Part shown: one piece after another, positions 23,268 to 27,831 of the stretch | Layout: each line of letters begins with the position of its first letter | Position numbering within the stretch: position 1 is the first letter of the stretch | Source: UBA7672 sp036733305 | GTDB lineage: Bacteria > Pseudomonadota > Alphaproteobacteria > Caulobacterales > Hyphomonadaceae | Direction: 5' to 3' | NCBI GenBank assembly: GCA_036733305.1 | Contig: DAINAT010000036.1 | Coordinates: 1 to 27,831, forward strand | Length of the DNA stretch: 27,831 nucleotides | The notes under the pieces: generated by a model | The model's input: the letters and a program-made list of their open reading frames with translations, nothing else | Told to the model about the DNA's origin: nothing | Databases searched by the model: none | Program-made: the position numbers and the translations under genes

Positions 23268-24698
23268 GTGGTGCGGCGCTTCGGGCAGGACCGGAAGGGA
23301 AATATCGCGTTGATGGCGCTTGGCGTCGTCGCGGTCGCAACCTTCATCGGCGGCGGCATCGTCGACTACATGTCCATCTCCAATCAGAAGCAGAAACTGC
23401 AGGGCGTGGCCGATCGTGCGGCAATCGCAGCGGCGCAGGAACTGGTTGTCTTCAAGGGCTCTGACGGGCGCATGACCGCCGTGGCCGAAGCCTTCGTCAA
23501 AGCCAGCTATGCCGAGCGGACGCCCCTTACAACGGCGCGCGTTGCAGACGACGGCAAGGCGGTTGAAGTCACATTGACGGCGAAGCCCATCACCTTTTTC
23601 CCGGGGCCGATTGCGCAGGGCGTTCACGAGGTCAAGGTGAACGCGGTCGCGGAAGTTTCGGGCGGCGGTTATGTCTGCATGGTGGGGCTGTCGACTGACG
23701 AAGACTCGACGCTCGACATGCACGACAAGGCGCGCGTTACGGCGTCGAACTGCGCCATCTACTCCAACTCGAAGAACAAGAATTCGCTGCGGCTTGCCAG
23801 CAATGCGCGCGTAAAGGCTGACCTCGTTTGCGTCGCTGGTGGCGTTGCCGGCCCGACATCAGCTGTGTCGCCGAATGCGCCGCTGACCGATTGTCCCCAG
23901 CTTGCAGATCCGCTTCGTAGCAGGCCCGAACCCAATGTCGGCCTGCTGACCTGCAGCAATGTGCTTGGTTCCGGCAGCATTCTGGGCAAGGACCTGCTGG
24001 GCAAGGACGGGAAGTTGCTCAGCCTGAAGGACTTGCTCGGCAAGAACGGTCTCGTCGGCGGTGTGCTGAGCGGCGAGGCGCTCAAGAAGTCGGAGTTGCT
24101 GGAGAGCATCACGCAGGGTGACCTCGTGGGCAATCTTGCTCCCGGCGTCATCGTGACAGGCAAGACCACGCTTGAGCCCGGCGTATACTGCGGCGGGATC
24201 AATATCATCGGCGGCGACGTAAAGCTGAAGCCCGGGACCTACATCCTTAACAATGGCGGCCTGAACGTTATGAACGGCGGCAAGCTCGTCGGCGATCATG
24301 TCGGTTTCTACCTGACCGGCGCGCTGGGTCTTTCCACCGTTCAACTGGCGTCGAGCAGTACGGTCTCGCTGACTGCGCCCAGGACCGGTGACATGTCCGG
24401 CATGCTGTTCTTCGAAGATCGCAAGGTTCTATTCAAATTCCCGCACATCATCGCCAGCAACGACGCGCGTAACCTGGTCGGAACGATCTACCTCCCCGGC
24501 AATACCCTGGAGATCAATTCTCAGAACCCCATTGCCGACAAGTCGGACTACACGGTCATTATCGCACGCAAGTTCGACATGAAGGACGGGCCCGAACTGG
24601 TCCTGAATACGGACTACGAGAACAGCCCCATCCCGGTGCCGGAAGGTGTTGGTAATAAATCTCGCCCGATGGTGAAGCTGGCGCCGCGTGGCAGCTAG
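23268..24698 (+). CDS. TadG-like protein with large C-terminal domain
   Basis: The N-terminus matches the TadG/TadE-like module of Flp pilus proteins: DRKGNIALMALGVVAVATFIGGGIVDY followed by a KQKLQGVADRAAIAAAQ helix. The membrane segment is near residues 12-32. The remaining part of about 330 residues shows many short Gly/Asn turns (CGGINIIGGDVKLKPGTYIL, NNGGLNVMNGGKLVG), suggesting a beta-solenoid-type fold. A Leu-Gly-Lys-rich stretch (ILGKDLLGKDGKLLSLKD) lies between the two. No other Tad genes are nearby, so this is an orphan. The GTG at 23268 with TAGGGG just upstream is the preferred start (GTG at 23247 or 23271 also possible). It is divergent from the kinase gene. Confidence 0.75.
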   Translation: MVRRFGQDRKGNIALMALGVVAVATFIGGGIVDYMSISNQKQKLQGVADRAAIAAAQELVVFKGSDGRMTAVAEAFVKASYAERTPLTTARVADDGKAVEVTLTAKPITFFPGPIAQGVHEVKVNAVAEVSGGGYVCMVGLSTDEDSTLDMHDKARVTASNCAIYSNSKNKNSLRLASNARVKADLVCVAGGVAGPTSAVSPNAPLTDCPQLADPLRSRPEPNVGLLTCSNVLGSGSILGKDLLGKDGKLLSLKDLLGKNGLVGGVLSGEALKKSELLESITQGDLVGNLAPGVIVTGKTTLEPGVYCGGINIIGGDVKLKPGTYILNNGGLNVMNGGKLVGDHVGFYLTGALGLSTVQLASSSTVSLTAPRTGDMSGMLFFEDRKVLFKFPHIIASNDARNLVGTIYLPGNTLEINSQNPIADKSDYTVIIARKFDMKDGPELVLNTDYENSPIPVPEGVGNKSRPMVKLAPRGS

Positions 24699-24789
24699 CA
24701 CGGAACAGGTGCGACGTTAGCGATATACTTAGCCTCTTCTGTCATGAAGGCGTGACGTTTGGAGGGCCGAAAAGCACGGCCAAGAGTTA

Positions 24790-25986
24790 ATGAGTTACGC
24801 CCAGGCCCTGATGGTGGACGATGATCCGGTTTTCCGCGCGCTCGCGGAAGACATGGTTCTCGACGCCGGCGTGCAGGCGGTCGAGACGGCCGACAACGGC
24901 CTTGAAGCGCTTGCCAAGCTTGATGCGGGCTACGCGCCCGATATCCTGATTTGTGACCTTAACATGCCCGCCCATGATGGTGTGAGCCTTATCCGCTCGC
25001 TCGCCGATCGCCGTTTTCCGGGCAGGGTGCTGATCATATCGGGTGAAGAGCCGTCGGTGATTGAAACCGTCGCCAAGCTGGCGCGGATACAGGGCCTCAA
25101 CATCATTGGTTCGATCCGCAAACCGTTGACGCCGGAGGCGCTTGAAGCTGTCTTCGCCCGCAGTGCGCCTGCGCCTAAGAAGGCCGAGCTAGCGCCTGCT
25201 CAGCCGAGCCTGCTTGATGCCGCCATCAATCGTGGCGGATTGCATCCGTTCTTCCAGGCGAAAGTTTCGATGGCGACCGGCGCGATTACCGGGGCTGAAG
25301 CGCTGGCGCGTATCGCGGTCACGGCCACCGAATTTGCCAATCCGGTTCCCTATGTCGAGCTCGCGGAGCGCAACAACCGGATCGATGACCTGACGCTCGC
25401 ATTGACCCATGCGGTGGCGCGGCATGCGAAGTCGTTCTTCTCGGCGGGCAAGCCTCTGCCTGTGTCGATCAACATTTCGCCGGTTTCGCTGCAGCGTCGC
25501 GATTTCCCGGATATTCTGGCGGAGGCGGTGCAGGCCGCTGGCCTGCCGTGTTCGCAGGTCACGCTGGAAGTCACCGAGACGCGCTTTGTCGAGTATGGGC
25601 CGGATGCGCTTGAGGTGATGTCGCGCATGCGGATCAAGGGCTTTGGCCTGTCGGTCGACGACTTCGGCACGGGTTATTCGAACATCGATCGCCTGCAGAT
25701 GTATCCGTTCACCGAGCTGAAGATCGATCAGTCGTTCACGCGGGGCGTTCTGACCGATGCGTTCGCGCGGGCCTGCGTTGAAACGAGTGTTCGTCTGGCG
25801 AAAGAGCTGGGCCTCAAGATCGTCGCGGAAGGTGTCGAGACGGTCGAGATGTGGAATTATCTGGCCAACCTCGGCATCGATGAAGCGCAGGGCTATCTGA
25901 TGGCCAAGCCGATGCCGTCGGGCGAATTCCTCAAGCTCCTCGAGCGCGGTGTTGTTGTGCCGTCGGCAGTTGCGTTGCGCGCCTAG
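24790..25986 (+). CDS. response regulator with EAL c-di-GMP phosphodiesterase domain
   Basis: The 398-residue product has an N-terminal receiver (about 5-120: VDDDP, phosphoacceptor Asp in LICDLNMP, Lys in SIRKPLTPEAL) joined by an Ala/Pro linker to an EAL domain (about 145-390). Catalytic motifs appear complete: GAEALARI, SINISPVSL, LEVTET, DDFGTGYS, LKIDQSF, VAEGVET and QGYLMAKPMP. It is therefore predicted to hydrolyse cyclic di-GMP when its receiver is phosphorylated. The ATG at 24790 has AAGAG a few bases upstream. It lies 91 nt after the TadG-like gene in the same direction. The nearby hybrid kinase, with REC and Hpt domains, is a plausible but unproven partner. Confidence 0.94.
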   Translation: MSYAQALMVDDDPVFRALAEDMVLDAGVQAVETADNGLEALAKLDAGYAPDILICDLNMPAHDGVSLIRSLADRRFPGRVLIISGEEPSVIETVAKLARIQGLNIIGSIRKPLTPEALEAVFARSAPAPKKAELAPAQPSLLDAAINRGGLHPFFQAKVSMATGAITGAEALARIAVTATEFANPVPYVELAERNNRIDDLTLALTHAVARHAKSFFSAGKPLPVSINISPVSLQRRDFPDILAEAVQAAGLPCSQVTLEVTETRFVEYGPDALEVMSRMRIKGFGLSVDDFGTGYSNIDRLQMYPFTELKIDQSFTRGVLTDAFARACVETSVRLAKELGLKIVAEGVETVEMWNYLANLGIDEAQGYLMAKPMPSGEFLKLLERGVVVPSAVALRA

Positions 25987-26105
25987 CTGGTTGGCTCGCT
26001 CGGAGCTGGCCCGGAAATTCATCGTCATGGAGGGATTTCTCTTTGCCGCCGGGCTGGGCTAAGCCTTGGGCTGCCAGAAACAGGGCTGCCAGAGGGAGTG
26101 CTTTC

Positions 26106-27341
26106 ATGGGTGCGATCGAAATCGTTGATCCGGCCGAGGCTGGTCTGAACGCCGAGAAGCTGAAGCGCATTCCGGCTTATTTCGAAGGCTATGTTTCCGA
26201 GAAGAAACTGCCTTGCGTCGCCGTACTGGTCGCGCGTGGGGGGCAGGTGGCGCACCTGTCGTTCCAGGGGGCGACCGAGATGGGCGGGTCGAAGCCGATC
26301 GATGAGGGCACGATCTTCCGCATCTATTCGATGACCAAGCCGATCACGTCGGTTGCGGCGATGATGCTGTTCGAGGAGGGCTTGCTGCGGCTCGACCATG
26401 AAGTGTTCCGGTACATCCCGGAATTCCAGGACTCGATGGTGTTCGCGGGCGGCACGGTGGAGAAGCCGGAGCTGAAGAAGCCGGATCGTCCGATAACGGT
26501 GCGCGATCTGTTCCTGCACACCTCGGGCATCACGTACTCGTTCCTGATGCAGGGGCCGGCGGATGCGATCTATCGGGCGAAGAAGATCGAGCATCCGACG
26601 TGGCCGGGCGATCTCAAGAGCTTCTGCGAGGCGATCGCGCAGTCTCCGCTCGCTTTCTCGCCGGGAGATAAGTGGAATTATTCGAACTCGACTGACGTGC
26701 TGGGCCGCGTGGTTGAAGTCGCTTCGGGGATGAGTCTGGATGAGTTCTTCCAGAAGCGGATCTTCGAGCCGCTGGGGATGACGGATACGTTCTTCTCCGT
26801 GCCGCAGGACAAGCTGGATCGGTTGATGGCTTGCTATGCGCGGCATCCGATCACCGGCGAGATCACGCAGAGCGATCCGGGCGGGAAGGCGAGCGTTTAT
26901 GGGCGCAAGCCGAACGTGCTGTCGGGCGGTGGCGGTCTGGCGTCGACGATTGGGGATTATTACCGCTTCTGCAAAATGCTGCTGAATGGCGGCGAGCTTG
27001 ATGGCGTGCGGTTGCTGTCGCCCAAGACGCTTGAGTTCATGACGATGAACCATCTGCCCGGCGGCAAGACGCTGAAGGATATGGGCGACAAGACATTCTC
27101 GGAATCGCGGATGGATGGCTCGGGCTTTGGTCTGGGCTGGGCGGTGACGACGGATGTTGTGTCGACGACGCAGCCGGGATCGGAGGGGACGTTCTCGTGG
27201 GGCGGCATGGCGTCGACCTTCTTCTGGATCGATCCGGTCGAGGACATGATCGTGATCCAGATGACGCAGCTGATGCCATCGGGCGCGTATCCGATCCGGC
27301 CGCAATTGCAGCAGCTGGTATATGCTTCGATTGATGATTAG
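26106..27341 (+). CDS. class C beta-lactamase-fold serine hydrolase
   Basis: Member of the large beta-lactamase/esterase family, many of which act as esterases or peptidases rather than antibiotic resistance enzymes. The 411-residue product shows the catalytic SxxK in IYSMTKPIT (S75, K78), the second motif YSN in WNYSNSTDVLG (Y192), the LFLHTSG segment, and a C-terminal FSWGGMAS in the position of the KTG-like triad. No signal peptide is seen, so a cytoplasmic location is likely. The ATG at 26106 has GAGGGAG upstream; an in-frame TTG at 26043 is less likely. It is the last gene before the right repeat region and has its own terminator. Confidence 0.9.
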   Translation: MGAIEIVDPAEAGLNAEKLKRIPAYFEGYVSEKKLPCVAVLVARGGQVAHLSFQGATEMGGSKPIDEGTIFRIYSMTKPITSVAAMMLFEEGLLRLDHEVFRYIPEFQDSMVFAGGTVEKPELKKPDRPITVRDLFLHTSGITYSFLMQGPADAIYRAKKIEHPTWPGDLKSFCEAIAQSPLAFSPGDKWNYSNSTDVLGRVVEVASGMSLDEFFQKRIFEPLGMTDTFFSVPQDKLDRLMACYARHPITGEITQSDPGGKASVYGRKPNVLSGGGGLASTIGDYYRFCKMLLNGGELDGVRLLSPKTLEFMTMNHLPGGKTLKDMGDKTFSESRMDGSGFGLGWAVTTDVVSTTQPGSEGTFSWGGMASTFFWIDPVEDMIVIQMTQLMPSGAYPIRPQLQQLVYASIDD

Positions 27342-27391
27342 GCGCGCGGGCGCGTTCCCGCCGGTGGCGGGGTGAGGTGGGTTGAATTGGA

Positions 27392-27424
27392 AACGCGGCT
27401 GCTTAGGCGGCCGCGTTTTTGTTT
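27392..27424 (+). terminator. Rho-independent terminator of the serine hydrolase gene
   Basis: AACGCGGC (27392-27399) pairs with GCCGCGTT (27410-27417) around a 10-nt loop and is followed by TTTGTTT. A 26-nt core (27401-27426) differs by a single base from the virB operon terminator at the other end. Confidence 0.9.
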
Positions 27425-27447
27425 GGAGTTGGGGCAAGGTGAAGCGC

Positions 27448-27608
27448 CCCCTCCGTCTTGCGCGCAAGGGCGCGCAATCCACCTCCCCCAGTTTTCAACT
27501 GGTGGAGGCAAGTCCCCTTCGTTGCCGGCAGTGGAGCGCGGCTTGCCTCCATCAGTGCGGAGCACTGGGGGAGGTGGATCGCGCGTGTAGCGTGCGAGAC
27601 GGAGGGTG
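27448..27608. repeat. 160-bp dispersed palindromic element
   Basis: Long imperfect inverted arms (about 27449-27514 and 27542-27607) share CCCTCCGTCT, then ATCCACCTCCCCCAG, then GGAGGCAAG. Each arm contains its own hairpin, for example CCAGTT-TTC-AACTGG (left) and CAGT/ACTG (right). This is the same nested design as at 241-337 but a different sequence class. Confidence 0.8.
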
Positions 27609-27621
27609 TGTGGCTCACGGT

Positions 27622-27681
27622 GGTGAGCACGCCCTCGTGGTTCGACGGGCGCACGCTTTGCGTGCTGCTCACCATGAGGGC
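27622..27681. repeat. short nested palindromic element
   Basis: GCCCTCGTGG (27631-27640) is inverted at 27672-27681 with one mismatch. GGTGAGCA (27622-27629) is inverted at 27665-27672. GCACGC-TTT-GCGTGC forms an inner hairpin (27651-27665). Similar CCTCATGG/GGTGAG elements are common between alphaproteobacterial genes. Confidence 0.7.
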
Positions 27682-27712
27682 TATCGGGCTGCGGTGTTGC
27701 GCGGCCGGGATT

Positions 27713-27831
27713 GTTTCCTTTGATTGGGTGTCGGTCTTCGCTTGGGGCAGATCTGTAGGCGTGGGCTGTGTGGCATTCACAGCTTCACGGCGGCGGATCA
27801 TCTGGAGCGTTGAGGCGACGTGGAGCACGAG
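27713..27831 (-). repeat. 119-bp repeat, right copy of an inverted pair
   Basis: This is the reverse complement of 69-187 with one mismatch. It runs to the last base of the window, so the repeat may extend further. In the same coding frame as the left copy it stays open, with different codons after the shared part ends. Confidence 0.9.

Larger units (their letters stand above)
27342..27831. other. gene-free repeat region at right edge
   Basis: No gene is supported here. In order it contains the terminator, a large inverted element (27448-27608), a second element (27622-27681) and the right copy of the 119-bp repeat. Reading outward it mirrors the left region. Confidence 0.75.

Noticed and set aside
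26106..27341. Antibiotic-resistance beta-lactamase
   Set aside because: There is no signal peptide and no specific resistance-enzyme features; the family is mostly esterases, so only the fold is called.
26025..27482. 485-residue minus-strand open frame
   Set aside because: It is Arg/His-rich, lies opposite the serine hydrolase and runs through the terminator.
1..27831. Mobile integrative element or conjugative transfer region
   Set aside because: No integrase, relaxase, VirD4, tRNA attachment site or target duplications are visible; the inverted repeats alone are not enough.

Overview
The window reads as high-GC alphaproteobacterial chromosome, most likely from the Caulobacterales/Hyphomonadaceae side of the class. 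This placement is inferred from the virB-type secretion locus, the LuxR, TadG-like, REC-EAL and membrane winged-helix proteins, and dense dispersed palindromic repeats in the gene-free ends. No tRNA, rRNA, CRISPR array, transposase, relaxase or VirD4 was seen.

Layout. (1) 1-584: gene-free repeat region with two double-hairpin palindromes, one copy of a 119-bp repeat and the virB11 terminator. (2) 585-8422, minus strand: a tightly overlapping type IV secretion operon in the order lytic transglycosylase (VirB1-like)-virB2-virB3-virB4-virB6-virB9-virB10-virB11. VirB5, VirB7 and, most unusually, VirB8 are missing. The only loose junction in the operon (103 nt, virB6/virB9) is exactly where virB8 normally sits. 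(3) 8652-9446, minus strand: a LuxR-type regulator with an autoinducer-binding domain, directly upstream of and co-oriented with the secretion operon. Palindromes lie on both sides of it and no luxI is visible. (4) 9601-14384, minus strand: a TetR-led acyl-CoA operon (TetR, acyl-CoA dehydrogenase, MaoC-like hydratase, CitE-like lyase, family I CoA-transferase). Its enzyme set matches itaconate/C5-dicarboxylate breakdown to acetyl-CoA and pyruvate.

(5) 14477-18603: a MAPEG membrane protein, an EreA/ChaN-like lipoprotein, an acetyl-CoA acetyltransferase and a RimK-like ATP-grasp ligase, in convergent pairs whose stop codons overlap. (6) 18769-25986: a signalling block with a membrane-anchored winged-helix protein, a large hybrid histidine kinase with Hpt domain, a divergent TadG-like protein carrying a large C-terminal domain, and a REC-EAL c-di-GMP phosphodiesterase. 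(7) 26106-27341: a class C beta-lactamase-fold serine hydrolase. (8) 27342-27831: gene-free repeat region with a strong terminator, two more palindromic elements and the second 119-bp repeat copy in inverted orientation.

The two ends are mirror images: reading outward from each terminal gene there is a nearly identical terminator, then palindromic elements, then the 119-bp repeat. The most distinctive biology is the VirB8-less secretion operon placed behind a LuxR regulator. The kinase start region, the CoA-transferase active site and the flanking repeats are further points of interest. Functional calls rest on motifs read by eye from the translated sequence; no database search was possible.
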